A DNA stretch of 64,000 nt from Liolophura sinensis (GCF_032854445.1 NC_088301.1:39421187-39485186), one strand, 5' to 3'; positions 14,201 to 26,193 are shown, numbered from the stretch's first letter. The notes: generated by a model from the sequence alone, not told the origin. Program-made: numbers and translations.

Positions 14201-15423
14201 GGTCCCATTTGCAAATCCAATATCATTCTCCCAGCTTTTCCCATAGATGTGTGTTCGTCCCAGTCACGGAGGTCTATACAAGTGGATTAGGGCATGGCTT
14301 AAACTTTTTTCTGGAAAGGCCATTTCGGTGATTGAAGATGAGACAATAACGAGGAATAGTTGGTTGTATGGATTTTTGTCAAGTGTATGTTTATTTAACA
14401 GCAAAGTAGTCAATCCTAACGTAAATGTTGTATGAAAATATTACACGTTAATTTAGACTGTGTCTAGTAATAACTGGGTTTTAAGTCATAGGGTTACAAG
14501 GAGAAAGCAATATCGACCGAGGAACATTTATCATCTAGGCAAGGCCTGATTGCCCAGGCGTGCCTCATGCAGTGATCAAGTGGTAGTAAGGATTAGGTTT
14601 TCAAGGTTTTAAATCTTACAAAAAATAGGACGTTATTGTTATGATTCGCCCAAGAACGTTTCTTGCCCGAAAAGCTATTCGAGCCTACATCAGCTATAGC
14701 AGTTCTATGCTGTTATAGTTCAAGGTCTTTATACAATTAATGGTTCACAGATATGGAGGTGTAGTGCAATGGTGCACGTTTTATTCCACAATAAAGTCTT
14801 AAACTATACAGAAGCTACAAACATTATACATTGAGCTATATGAAAGTAGTAAAGGGTGCTGGTAGGAAGGAGTTGCCATTTCCCGCGCCATGGTTAAGAT
14901 TCACAATTGTTTTTCAATTGTTTAATTCTCAATTAAACCGTGTGCAGACGTTACCAGTTTTCCAACAAATCGTCATCACAAAGGAAGGAATACTAAAAAG
15001 ACTTACACAGCCTTGGTCCGATTACTTGAGTCAGGATAGGTTCCACATGGACAGTGCTCCGTTAAACGGCATATAGACTTGTGCGCGCGTACTTGCCACG
15101 GCAGAGTAATGACTGAAACACAAGTCACCTTGCCAACTTACATCGTCAAAAAGCGGGATATACATGATGAACAACTACCACTTGACCACTCGTAGTTTTC
15201 TTTTGTTAATGTCTAATAGTGGATATTCGTTTAAATTGTTACATGGAAGTGAAGATCTAGAAAGAAAATTAGTAGAATATACCTTATCAACAAATGCTAT
15301 CAAGTAAGAATGACCTTGAAGTTGTTGCTAAATCTAATTTCATCGCATTTTAAATAACCTTGTTATATCACCTTGTGAGTTCCCCAGAGTTGGGGAAACA
15401 CAGAACAGCTTTCTGAACAACAT
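11291..15423. other. Non-coding, nothing recognised
   Basis: About 4 kb without a supportable gene. Several 60-97 codon frames on both strands overlap one another and lack splice sites or domain resemblance. No tandem or inverted repeats of note. Confidence 0.45.
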
Positions 15424-15627
15424 ATGGGTCCATATATCTTTCATAAGGAATCTACACACATTCCGGATGATCTCCTGTCTCGCAGACTTTATGACACGAT
15501 TTTCAATATTGACATCTTGAATAACAATATACCGAAGGGTCCTGCATATAGCGTGTACAAATCCCACCTTCTATTATTCGTTAGACCTTCTATCAATGTA
15601 AAAAAGGTGTTATTGATGAAAAACTGA
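15424..15627 (+). pseudogene. Reverse transcriptase C-terminal fragment, decayed
   Basis: A 67-residue open piece. Its middle reads LSRRLYDT, then a hydrophobic 'NIDILN' step, then NNIPKGPAYSVY. It aligns with the longer relic at 22433-22862 (LSRRLYDK ... NNISKGPAYGVY). The pattern (short basic Tyr-Asp step, 'P-L-D-N-N-I', then 'AYGVYISSL') is typical of the region after the palm of a retroelement RT common in marine invertebrates and fish. I cannot name the clade. The catalytic box is missing, so this is a 5'-truncated, dead copy. The sequence after it matches the 3' region of the second copy, which ties both to one element. Confidence 0.6.
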
Positions 15628-16105
15628 TGTTTCAATGTTATTCCATCAAAAGTCTTTACTCTAAGTTTTTTAAATTTTACCAGTGAGTATAATTCTCTTG
15701 TAAGTAAATATTAACCGAGCATCCAGAATATCTGACACTCTGCTTCACAATTGTGTCTAGTTCTGCTAACCTTGTGCCTAGGGCTTCTATACTCATCGTG
15801 TTGAATTACATTAAGTTGGATATATGAACAGTTGCACTGAAAGCGCAACACAGATACATATTTCGATCATCGAGAATTTATACACTAGCAAGGTATACCA
15901 TGTGGATACTGATTTCATTTTTTTCTAGCGTCGTTCCAACATGACTGGAAACTATGGACTGCTTCTCTTCATACACTTTCTTAGTTCTGGGTTTGTGGTT
16001 TGCTTTAAGCGTCGTTTTGGAATTTGGCCTTGCGATTATTGATCCGGAACGTTAATTTGGTTGACGATTCGTCTTCGAATGTCAGTTTCGACGGATAAAA
16101 CCACA
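15628..16105 (+). repeat. 3' region of the RT element, copy 1
   Basis: Collinear with 22863-23232: 'ctcttgtaagtaaatatt', 'catcgtgttgaatta', 'atatatgaacagttgc', 'agatacatattt', 'ggccttgcgattatt', and a last shared block 'gaatgtc.gtttcgacg'. Non-coding 3' part of the retroelement, retained next to the RT fragment. Confidence 0.7.
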
Positions 16106-19100
16106 CACTGAGGGGAGGAAGGTGACCTAGTGTCTGACTGACAAAAATGAGACTTCCTGCAGAAGTGTCTCATAAAGTAACAGTTGACACTGGGCTATAT
16201 TAAACACTGGGGTAAAATTTTTCTATTGTATCAGTGATTTAATATATATTCCTATTATATCTGTGTTTATTTGACACTAAAAACTACTTCTACTGATTGT
16301 GGATATTCACTTATATTTTTACGTACATGAAAGTTCCAGTATGAACAGCATAGAATATATTCAATCAACACTAAACAATAAGCAGCTAAAGGGCATTGAA
16401 ATGTTAAAGTGTGGATCGGTGGATTGGTGAATTAAGTCATGCATAGCTGAATTTATATCTCTTTGCACATTAATCTGTACATATTTGGGAGCGTATCCAT
16501 ATAAATGTAGATTAAGCGATGGGAAATTGATTCAAACACTTGAAGCAATTTTATGTGGCCAAATCACAGTTAGTCGTCAAAAGCGAAAAGAAAGGCAAAC
16601 TAAATGTCAGATATGCTGCTCCTCACACTCTTCAGTTTTTCTTTGGGCTTCACTGGCAATAGGTGGTCGACGTTGTGGTCTTATATGAAGATCAATAAAG
16701 CTTGAACACTAAATTACACCAATATGACATTCGTCAAACGAGGAAAAGTTCGCCAGAGACATACCAAAGCTCAACACTTTAGACAGTAACTTCCATTTCC
16801 TTAAAACTTGCCCCAGGTCATCATCGTATAAGTTAGAAATTCTTGATTAATATGTTGAACAACAAACAAGTGAATAATGTATATACATCTGAAAAACACG
16901 AAGATGCAGAGAAGTGAATATGGTCCACCTGTGTATTGAACCCAGATCTCCTGCTTGAGGCACATGCAGTCTGAAGGAATTAACTTACATACAGTTATAA
17001 CATGCATGGTTAAAACTTTAAATATTGCTTGTGTACTGTGAAGGGAGTAGACAAAGAAAATAGCAGTTACTCTCCCAATGCTTAATACAAGTACAACCAC
17101 TTTGAACAGAGCAAATTGATGACTATTATTTGACAGATATACAAATACATACAAATATAAATACATTCATAAAAATAAAAATATATACAGTATGCTCACA
17201 GATATGAAAACAAAAACACTTAACGCAATGTACCAGATGGCTTGCAAATTTCTTTCAGTATATACAAATTTATTCTTTACTTGTCCAACAAGCGTTAACT
17301 GGTCAGGCAAATTCGAAATGACATTAAATGTGTCACTAAAAGCATATGGAAAGCATTTTCTACGGGAATTTCACTACTAGAGCTAGACGTAATAAACGAT
17401 GGAGATCGTCCTTAAACCGACTACAGCCACACGGTTCGTACAGAAGTGTAAGTTGTCTTCTTACGTCTTCCCTTATAGAATTACGTGACGGATAAAGAGC
17501 AAGACATTCTCGAAGGATGGACGAGTGTTGAATGCATTACGCCACTGTAGGGTCCTTATACATGTTGAACAGCAAGTTAGGTTGATGAGGGGTACAGAAG
17601 TAGGTCAAGTGGACCGTCCCAAAGAAAATCATAGACTTTATAACAATAGGCCTAATGACCCGTCTCGTCAATTTTCCTGAGCCTGTAGGAACGAACCGAC
17701 GTGGTTTACTCAATAAACCTTTACCGGGCACAAATCATAAATAGTCAAGCTTTATCTGCATTTAAATGTGTGCCCTAAACTACAATCCTAATAATCAAAA
17801 GGAGCAAAGCTCTCTCTCTCTCTTCCTTGACCCGAAGAGTTGGGTTTAAATGTTGTCTCTTGCACCATACTGCTGTTTGCAAGATGAACCGAAAGAGATT
17901 TCCCTTACCCGCGAAAACTTATTCTTGTGTGAATAAAGATAAACTTCTCTGACAGGGAGAATGGTCATAATTAATTTACTTTGTAGAGGAAACATAAATT
18001 TGGTTAAATATAAGGTGGCCCTCCGTGTCCATCTTCTAAAGACCTTGAAAAAAGTTTTTCCAGAAAAAGGCAGCTTTGATCTCCGCGTCTCAAAGCTGTG
18101 CTAGTTTCTGATGACTAGGGCGCTCCAACACACATTCAAACTTATAAATATGCAAAAGTCCTTGTTCGTAATGTTACGCAAATATACAGTTGCGTGAAGC
18201 AGATCAATGCCTTGGAACACATGTCTTATAAACACCCTGCCGTTAGTTTCCGGGCTACTCACTCTACTTCCTCAGTGAAATGAATCAACAAATCTTCCAC
18301 CCAGTTCAATTATGCTTGATCACTAATAACCCTGGTGGGCTGAAAGCCGGCAACCATCCTACACTTGCCCCAGGCCTAGCTATTGTGTTGTTATTCAATT
18401 CGTGACCCAGAAATAATGACGTCATAAAAAGACCTTGTTACCGAATTGTAGGCGATCCCGTATAAAATCAGGCAATAATCCGACATGCATTCATGACAAT
18501 ATCTACGATTACCATGACAACCGACTGGACCACAGGGAATTATGCAAATCCAGTGTTATAGCAAATGTGTTCCTCTCCTTCAGCGTATTTTGTCTTGATT
18601 TACACCGTTCACAGTGACCATTAGATGCTTTAGAACCTATAATTACGGGTCGTGTGTGTGAGGAAGAAATACCACTCCTTCACAAAACTAAGACACTAAC
18701 AGGAATTCTGTTTACCTATTAGCTCACCAAACGTGTTTCTTGCAACATTACAGAAATACTTCAAGTCTTGGAACTACACGATGACAGCTGCGTAAAAAAA
18801 TACCTCTACATCACTGTAACATTCCATTAAGCCAACATCCATTAAGTCCGGCATATTGCCTTTTTTTTTAAATTAAAAGTGTAAAAAATTACTGCATTGA
18901 GTTTTCCCTAATTTCTTAGGGATTTAACAGTGGTGCAATCACTCAACGACTCCTAATGAAAAGTCATATACAAGAACCGTGTGCGATGCCCCGGTCTCAG
19001 CAGCTAATTGAAAACGGCTAAATTATACCCTTCATTCATCATAACAAATATACCCGTATGTCATTGTGATGAGATGATTATAATATTAAGAGGTAAGGCC

Positions 19101-20112
19101 CATTTTACGCTTCAAGAATGTTATGGTAATGTATATAATTGAATCCCACGTCAACAACGTAACCTAATTATAGGTTTATAGTCGAATGTTAGAAATATGG
19201 TGAAACGCTCCTGTGTATAGTCAATAAAATTTGTTTGATGGAAGTATACCTCTGAACGCGATGACGTTAAAACAATTCCATAATACTTGCACTGAAAAAA
19301 ATAAGGGCTGAATATCTATTATCCTTTGGGTCTGTGATAAAGGTACCAAAAACGGCTTAGGTAGCTGTATTACTAAGGGAGACAATTCAACTGACATCAT
19401 GGCGAAAAGGGGATAGGCTTACTCGAGTTATCTTCTACCTTGAGTCGTTAGGTTGAGATCGTATTATGATCATTTCATTGGGAAGAGCATTCACTCTGTT
19501 TTGACGAAATCTCTCAGAAGAGCCATATGAATAGCATTAGAAGGGTCGTTTATATTATATAACTTTCAGGTCACTTTGTCTGTCTCTGACGGGGATAAGC
19601 ACATCTTTCAAACGTAATTTTCATTTTTAGTTAGATGTCATGTAATGTACAGGAGATGGAAGTCAGTCAGGTCTTAGTTCTCCAACATGTTACGTGTTGG
19701 AACCCAGTTCCGACCGCAGCTTTAAGTTTGTAAGTTTATATCAAGTGCCTGACGAGGCGCGGTGTTATGTTCTGTCCATCCACCCATTGTCAATGATATT
19801 TTGAATGTCACATAGGTGAAACATTCTTGCTTTCGAAATATATCACTAACAAGAATAAATAAAAGAAAGAATGAATTAATGAAAGAGTGGAAGGTATCTT
19901 CATGAAAAGTTTGTGTGTGAATGCACTGGAAACTTCGTACTGCTTTGATCATTAATGAATTCTGCTGGATGTATAACTATTTTTTTGTTGGTTAAAATCC
20001 ATTTTTGATGTGACTGGAAGATCACATGAAATGTACACGCGTTTTATTTTCCATGCATGCTGTATGCCTCAATTTATTATAATAATGATGCCGTCGTAAA
20101 CAGTAGGAGTTA
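16106..20112. other. Non-coding, possible SINE-like trace at 16920-16990
   Basis: No gene recognised. On the - strand, about 16921-16985 contains a B-box-like 'gggttcaatac' in a tRNA-like setting, probably a very old tRNA-SINE. A short (CT)n run lies at 17811-17822. The 121-codon - strand frame at 16801-17166 has no family resemblance. Confidence 0.4.
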
Positions 20113-20365
20113 AAGCACAGCTTAAATACATATTTTCATTATCGACAACTCATATGAACTGATTTCATCTAATCATCTAGAACATTCTGCTTATTGCTTC
20201 TGTTGATTCCATCCTTTGTTTGCACTTTATGTACTTTTATAGTTCTTTGAGGGTTTATTTTAAACGTCGTTTTTGAAATCGGCCTTGCGATTATTTGATT
20301 AAATGGCCTGGAACGTCAAATTGTGTTTGAGGGTTGGTATGCGAATGTCTGTTTCGACGAACTAT
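20113..20365 (+). repeat. 3' region of the RT element, copy 2 (5'-truncated)
   Basis: Matches the last ~250 bp of the element at 22863-23232, from 'agatacatatttt..ccgacaact' through 'ttttaaacgtcgttt' and 'ggccttgcgattatt' to 'gaatgtctgtttcgacga'. It carries no RT coding, consistent with 5' truncation on insertion. Confidence 0.7.
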
Positions 20366-22432
20366 AGAATCTGTGCTATAACCAGAAGGTTTAATCACAG
20401 AAAATGATAATGTTGTTATTTTCAACATATCGCGAAATGTCCGAGTTTAGATACAAATTAACGACCTCATGGACACGCGCCTATATATCACCAGGCAGTT
20501 TGCCATAACGTACATGATGCCTGAAGCATTCAGTCATGGAAACCATTCCCTATGAAATATGAAGGACAGTCAGTGCTATTTTGTTCTTCAGTTTGGTATA
20601 TGGCATTATCCAATCAAGGCAAAGGTGTAGGCCTACTGAAAAAGCTAAAGCCCATGAGATGTCATCAAAATTTAGAATTAACTCCATGCCAATATGCTTC
20701 AGAACGGATTAATTGGTTGATCTCATATTGATACTACCACGTTATGTCCACTTTATGATTACGTATTCCACATTTCCTCAAGTCCACAGCAGATTGGTTA
20801 CACCACAAGAAATCACAGTATCTGTAGTGTTTGCAACAATTCGTGACAGAGTTGTTTTCTTTAAAAGAAGAAGTAAACGCCTACCTGTCTATCACCGAGA
20901 TATCATGGACGCATGAATTATCTCCCCTGTCACAGAACACTAAACATAAAATCTCCATGACTGAGCATGTCAATATTCATTCACTCTGTAATGTGGATAA
21001 TCAAATTTTATCCCTTTAACCTTGGAATTAGCCTGTACATGTGAAAACCAGTTGAGCAAATGACCGACAAAATGATTACTTTTAGAAGCATTTTTTCAGC
21101 AACCCTTTAGACCTTATTTTGTGAAAATATGAAGATTCAAAATACCTCCAGGATAATGGAGCATACCACGTTTACTCATCTAATGGTACGTTACTTATTA
21201 ATAAAATAATCTCCTGATGCTTGCAGTTCTGTTTTCGAGATTGGGTGTGACCAGAGAGCAATTACAGTTTGCTTTCTTGAATTTACCTCTTATTTTACAC
21301 TTTTTTTTCTTCCACCATAGTGAATCTTTACTCTACAAATTATGGCATCATAAATATTTATCGGGGCTGACATATTATGTATTACGTGAAGTTTAATTTT
21401 AAAATCTAATCAGAAAATCTAACATTTGCAAAATCTAACCCTAATCTAGAAATTTATAAGTTAGCTAAGTGGAGCAAATAGTTGACAGACAGGATTAAGT
21501 ATGTAAACGAGGTATAATTTATCCCTATGGTTGTGCAAGGAAATGAGTCATTGAAGAGAGTTGACAAAAGGTAACACTAAACCCCAGAACACTCAAACCT
21601 AGTCCAAAATGTGGCGTGTGATAGATGGGGCTAGTTTAACATACATTGCCTGAAGCATCACGAGTCAAGTTGAATGTAACTAAGGAGATTACAGAGAGTC
21701 ATGGTCACCGACACTGGCGCCAAAGAATGAGCCGGATGGCATTATGATATTTGACAACGATAATAACTAAATTAGCCTTTCAGGACGTGGCAACAGGAAA
21801 CCGCCTGCTCCACAATGGTTGTGTGTACTCAGTGTTACGCTCGGGAAATAATTATGTCAATATTGGTAATGGGGTAAACGAGAAAAAAGATTTTGTCTCA
21901 TAAAACTATTAACCAATGACTTTAAAATATAGTATGCGTTTTGGTGTAAAAATGTCGACTTAATTATCTTCTCATAATAAAAAAACTTTACCTCTGCTTA
22001 AATTCTCCCTTATTTGTAAGAAGCAAGAATGTATATATATTAAATCCTATATCCTTTGTTTTACTGGTCTAGATAAAGCCATTTTAACGTGCGATATAGC
22101 TTGGCATTCAGTCCTTTTATCGGTCGGACTTCTCATTCCAACGAAAGGACCGGACCTCTGCATAATGGAGAGTGGCTAATCTATTAGGGGTACATTCCAT
22201 GTCACCATCAACGTGCTGAAATAAGTCGATCATTTTCACATCACCCGACAAGTTTCCGACATGTGACGAGATGTGGTAGTTATCTTCGGAGATCGCCATT
22301 CAAGAAGGCCTTCATTTTGGAGGATAATACAAAGGATATATAATGAATTACATCATGTTAATGTTGATATGTATATTTCCTTCTTATCACAAATATTTTC
22401 AAATGACCATTAGGATCATGGAAGTGCATTGA
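20366..22432. other. Non-coding, nothing recognised
   Basis: No coding or repeat feature that I can support. Some of the final part could be unrecognisable upstream RT sequence of the neighbouring relic. Confidence 0.4.
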
Positions 22433-22862
22433 ATGTTCTCATATGAGCACGACTACATGGAGAAACTATTAAGGACTAATCTTCATCAGGTCAGGTCTTT
22501 CTCATTCACTAAACTGTATATTGATAATCTGCTGGCTTCAAGCAATCCATATATAGCAAAGGGTGAAAGATATATATCCACCTTCCCTGGATTTAAAGGA
22601 AACCACTCTCCAGACGGTACATCTCTAGACCAAAACGATTTCCTCTCTCGTAGACTTTACGACAAGTTTCTCCAACTTTGACATTGTAAATTATCCTTAC
22701 TTGGACAACAATATATCGAAGGGTCCTGCATATGGTGTGTACATATCTTCCCTTGTAGCATTTATTGCCTTGTGTGACGATTTCAATAAACGTCACAAGT
22801 TATTACTGCGAAAACTAGTGTGTCAAGGTTATTCTGTCAGAACGAGTTTATTTCTCGTGTAA
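22433..22862 (+). pseudogene. Reverse transcriptase palm/thumb fragment, frameshifted
   Basis: Two open pieces in different frames. Piece one (22433-22681) contains an RT-type 'FSYEHDYMEKLL' helix, followed about ten residues later by FTKLYIDNLLASSNPYI. This corresponds to the catalytic YIDD box of retroelement RTs, with the second Asp replaced by Asn. LSRRLYDK follows near its end. Piece two (22677-22862) continues with FDIVNYPYLDNNI, KGPAYGVYISSL and CDDFNKRHKLLLRKL, then a stop. The join needs a one-base frameshift near 22675. An in-frame TGA lies just before 22433. The changed catalytic Asp, frameshift and truncation show a dead copy. Known from the family: this RT type is widespread in marine invertebrates. 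The clade assignment (non-LTR or other) is left open. Confidence 0.7.
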
Positions 22863-23232
22863 GTAAATATGGACAGAGCGTCAAGAATGTCTGGCGCTCC
22901 TTCGTGATTGCGTCTAATTCTGCTTAACCCGAGGCTAGGGACTGTGTATTCATCGTGTTGAATTAGATCGCCACGTTGAATATATGAACAGTTGCCATCA
23001 AAGCGCGACTGAGATACATATTTTGTTACCGACAACTGATATTCTAGCATGGTACACGATTTGAATACCGATTTCACTCAGTCGCCTTGAACATACCTAT
23101 TTTCGTACTTTATATACTTTCTTAGATCCTGGTAATTTGTTTTAAACGTCGTTTTGGGAACAGGCCTTGCGATTATTGACCTGAAACGTCCTTATTGGTT
23201 GACGGCTGGTATACGAATGTCTGTTCATATCT
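22863..23232 (+). repeat. 3' region of the RT element, copy 3
   Basis: Directly follows the RT relic and is collinear with 15628-16105. The conserved end block 'ggccttgcgattatt ... gaatgtctgtt' stops at about 23232, where the 25-bp minisatellite begins at once. Confidence 0.75.
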
Positions 23233-24603
23233 CAGAAGAAGACAACTTAGTAAGGATCTCCAGAGGGTGACATAGAGAAGATCTCCAGTGGACAACTTAA
23301 TGTAGATCTCCAGAAGACGACTTAGTGAAGATCTCCAGAGAGCGACTGAGTGAAGATCTTCAGAGGGCGACTGAGTGAAGATGTCCAGAAGACGGCTGAG
23401 TGAAGATCTCCAGAGAGCGACTGAGTGAAGATCTTCAGAGGGCGACTGAGTGAAGATGTCCAGAAGATGACATTTTGAAGATCTGCAGAGGACGACATAG
23501 TGAAGATTTCCAAGCCCCGGGATCACAAAGCGATCTTCTACTTAAGTCAAAACATCAATCATAAAATTTTGTAGTTTCTTATCTTTATCATTTTAGCTGG
23601 AATTTGTTGCACGATACTTACCGAGAATTTACGTTGTCAAGCAAAATTGTAACCAGAGGGCAACTGTGTGAAGATCTCCAGAGGACGACTGTGTGAAGAT
23701 CTCCAAAGGACAACTGAGTGAAGATCTCCAAAGGACGACTGAATGAAGATCTCCAGAGGACGACTGAGTGAAGATCTCCAAAGGACGACTGAGTGAAGAT
23801 CTCCAAAGGACGACTGAGTGAAGATCTCCAAAGGACGACTGAGTGAAAATCTCAAGACGACGACTTAGTGAAGATCTCTCCAGAGGGCGATTAAGTGAAG
23901 ATCCTCCGAGGACAATTTACCAAAGATCCCCAAAGGACAACAGTGAAAATCTCCAGAGGACGACTTAATGAAGATGTCCTGAGGACAGTTTAGTGAAGAT
24001 CTCCAGAGGACGACATAGCGAAGATCTTCAGAGGGCCTTGGTGAAAATTTTGCAGGGGACGACTTACTGAAGATCTTCAGAGGTTGACTTTTAAAAATCT
24101 CCAGAGGACAACCTAGTGAAGATCTCCAGAAGACAATTTAGTGAATTTCTCCAGATGACAATTTACCAGAGGACAACAGTGGAATCTCCAGAGAATGATT
24201 TAGTGATCTCCAGAAGACGACTTAGTGAATATCTCTAGAGAACAACTTAGTGAAAATCTCCATAGGACGACATAGTGAAGATCTATGGAGGACGAATTTA
24301 TGAAGATCTCCAGGTGGATGAAGATCTCGAGTCGACGCTTGATTTTGCAGAGGACGACTTAGTGAAGACCTCCAGAGGGCATGTTAGACCTCCAGAAGAC
24401 AGCTTAGTGGAGATCTCCAGTGGAAGACAGGGAAAATCTCTGGAAAGAGGCTTAGTGAATATCCCTAGAAGATGATTTAGTGATCACTAAGGTACTAAGG
24501 TACTAAGATCACTAAGATCACTTTGAGATGGTAAACATCTCAAAAGGACGATGTAATGAAAATTTCTAGAGGGCAACGCAGTAAAGATGTTCTGAGGGCA
24601 ACA
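23233..24603. repeat. 25-bp minisatellite array, interrupted
   Basis: Tandem units near 'gatctccagaggacgacttagtgaa' type sequence. The register is exact 25 bp over 23260-23510 (about ten units) and again over 23665-23870. It becomes degenerate, with deletions and spacers, to about 24483 and again at 24537-24603. Each unit carries a BglII-like 'agatct'. The unit lacks stops on the - strand in all three frames, so the long - strand open frames here (for example 23173-23526 and 23637-23855) are by-products and not genes. A dispersed element interrupts the array at 23518-23653. Confidence 0.9.
23518..23653 (+). mobile_element. MITE fragment inside the minisatellite
   Basis: About 135 bp matching the left two-thirds of the element at 58224-58426 in order: 'cgatctt.tacttaagtc', 'cattttagct', 'tttgttgcac', 'gagaattta', 'tgtcaagcaa'. 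Minisatellite units lie on both sides. The right terminal repeat is absent. Confidence 0.7.
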
Positions 24604-24780
24604 GTGAATCTATGCGTCGAAACAGATATTCGTATTCCAGCCCTCAACCGATAAGGACGTTCCAGGTAAATAATCGCAAGTCCAATTATCAAAACGACGG
24701 AGAACACAAACCACCAACTAAGAAAGTTTACAAAGTACCAAAATAGGGCGGAATCATGCAAAGAGAAGCAGTCAACAGCT
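24604..24780 (-). repeat. 3' region of the RT element, copy 4 (inverted)
   Basis: The reverse complement matches copies 1-3: 'gactgcttctcttt', 'tttggtactttgtaaactttcttag', 'cttgcgattattt..ctggaacgtcc' and the end block 'gaatatctgtttcgacg'. Its 3' end points left into the minisatellite, opposite to copy 3. Minisatellite units also occur on its other side, so it may be inserted within the array. Confidence 0.7.
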
Positions 24781-24782
24781 TT

Positions 24783-24930
24783 CAACTCTGGATGACTTAG
24801 TAAAATATCTCCAGACTTACTGAAGATCTGCAGGGTCGATTGACTGAAGATCTCCAGACGACATCTAAGTGAATATCTTCACAGAATGACTCATTTACTA
24901 TCATTTACTATGACTCAGAGAACGACCTGA
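24783..24930. repeat. 25-bp minisatellite, distal remnant
   Basis: Degenerate units ('gaagatctgcagg', 'gaagatctccagacgac', 'gacctgaagaagatctg') continue the array beyond the inverted retroelement end. Confidence 0.65.
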
Positions 24931-25615
24931 AGAAGATCTGATACGCACAAAAAGTTTGAAGGGTCATGTATAGCAAATTACACACCACACGAAAGAAACT
25001 TTTCTTACACTCGTTATCTCTGCCTTCTTTGTTACAGAGGAGGAAAATAGATCAGAGAATCGGAAGACATAAGACAGTACAACGCGAGATTTTGTCGAGA
25101 TTTAGTCGAGATTCAGTCGAGGTTTGATTCCAGAGCCTTTAAATGTCACTGTGTCAACTAAATGGTCCTCTAATCTCACCAAAATGACGTTAATTTCTGA
25201 ACCTGGCCCTAATCTTGTGTTGCGGTCCCAATATGCCGTTCTGCCCAACATATTGTGAATGGATTTATTATCTGTTGTATTTAACGTGAGGATGGGCGAG
25301 TGATTAGGACGAAAATTCACGAACAACAAATTTAATGTAATATATTGATAATATTAATATTGATAATATATTAATATATCAAAACGCCAGATACGTCAGC
25401 TTATATAACAATTTACTGTATAGTGGCATTAAAAGCTATATAATTCTGAGTTGGTGAAACGCAGCTGTTACATCGTATCCTCGACTTACATTATAGACTT
25501 CAATTTCCACGACGCCAGACTGCACAGAAAAAAAATATTTCGTAGCCCTGTGGGACCAGATATTTTCGACCAAGAGGTCAGTCCAAATAAGGCTTGGAAT
25601 AAGTAACCAAACTGA
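24931..25615. other. Non-coding
   Basis: No gene recognised. An AT palindromic patch at 25338-25380 ('ttgataatattaatattgataatatattaatat' type) could form small hairpins. A direct repeat 'gagatttagtcgagattcagtcgag' type lies near 25095-25120. Confidence 0.4.
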
Positions 25616-26071
25616 TTACAGTACTGTAAAAGTGCTCTTTATGCTGGAATCCTGAGTATGTGCACTGTACAGAAGACAGTGGTAGTTGTAAGTGATTGTT
25701 GTACTACCAAAGGCTATTGTATCAGGTATGCCACAAACACGTACTAGCTGATTCAGTGGCGACAGTAATGCTCTCCGGCGCCGGACACTCAGACGATACG
25801 TTAACTGGATGAGGGCCCGTCGCTGACAAATCCACTGTGCCGCTTTTATCGACTTTTCCCCAAACGTCTTAACTGAGACATCAGTCTTTGTCTCAGAGAT
25901 ATGCGTCATGCTGGGTAACAGACACTCCAAATACAGGGATTCGGGGACAGCAAAGTCGTCAATGAAGAAGTCAACTATTCGCCTGATCTCAGCAACGGGA
26001 TAAAATACAGTATCTTTTTTTTTTTCAGTCATGAAAAGCAAAGATTTAATGGTGAAAAGAAGAGGCCGCAT
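25616..26071 (-). CDS. Hypothetical 151-aa open frame
   Basis: Uninterrupted ATG-to-TAA frame on the - strand, with mixed amino-acid composition unlike the Lys/Asn/Phe-rich chance frames elsewhere. I do not recognise the protein. Residues about 85-122 (RRALIQLTYRLSVRRRR, then GIPDTIAFG) have the spacing of a SOCS-box-like stretch, but this is a faint resemblance and not a call. A run of 11 A encodes the Lys tract at residues 17-19, which would be unusual in a constrained gene. The most internal plausible start is Met14. A perfect RFX X-box lies about 120 bp upstream. No clear splice acceptor or donor was found, so it could be a single or terminal exon, or chance. Confidence 0.25.
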   Translation of the reverse strand: MRPLLFTIKSLLFMTEKKKDTVFYPVAEIRRIVDFFIDDFAVPESLYLECLLPSMTHISETKTDVSVKTFGEKSIKAAQWICQRRALIQLTYRLSVRRRRALLSPLNQLVRVCGIPDTIAFGSTTITYNYHCLLYSAHTQDSSIKSTFTVL

Positions 26072-26193
26072 GAAGGTTAGTGAGTCTCCTGGTATAAACT
26101 CTCAATGATAACACTGTGTTCATAATAATGTGTTACAAGGCTTACTTGTTGTAACTGGAAGCACATGTAATGTTCTCGTCTCTATTGTTACAC

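Noticed and set aside
23173-23526. 117-codon repetitive - strand frame (and 23637-23855, 24275-24475)
   Set aside because: Product of the stop-free 25-bp minisatellite unit. All frames are open and there is no start context or domain.
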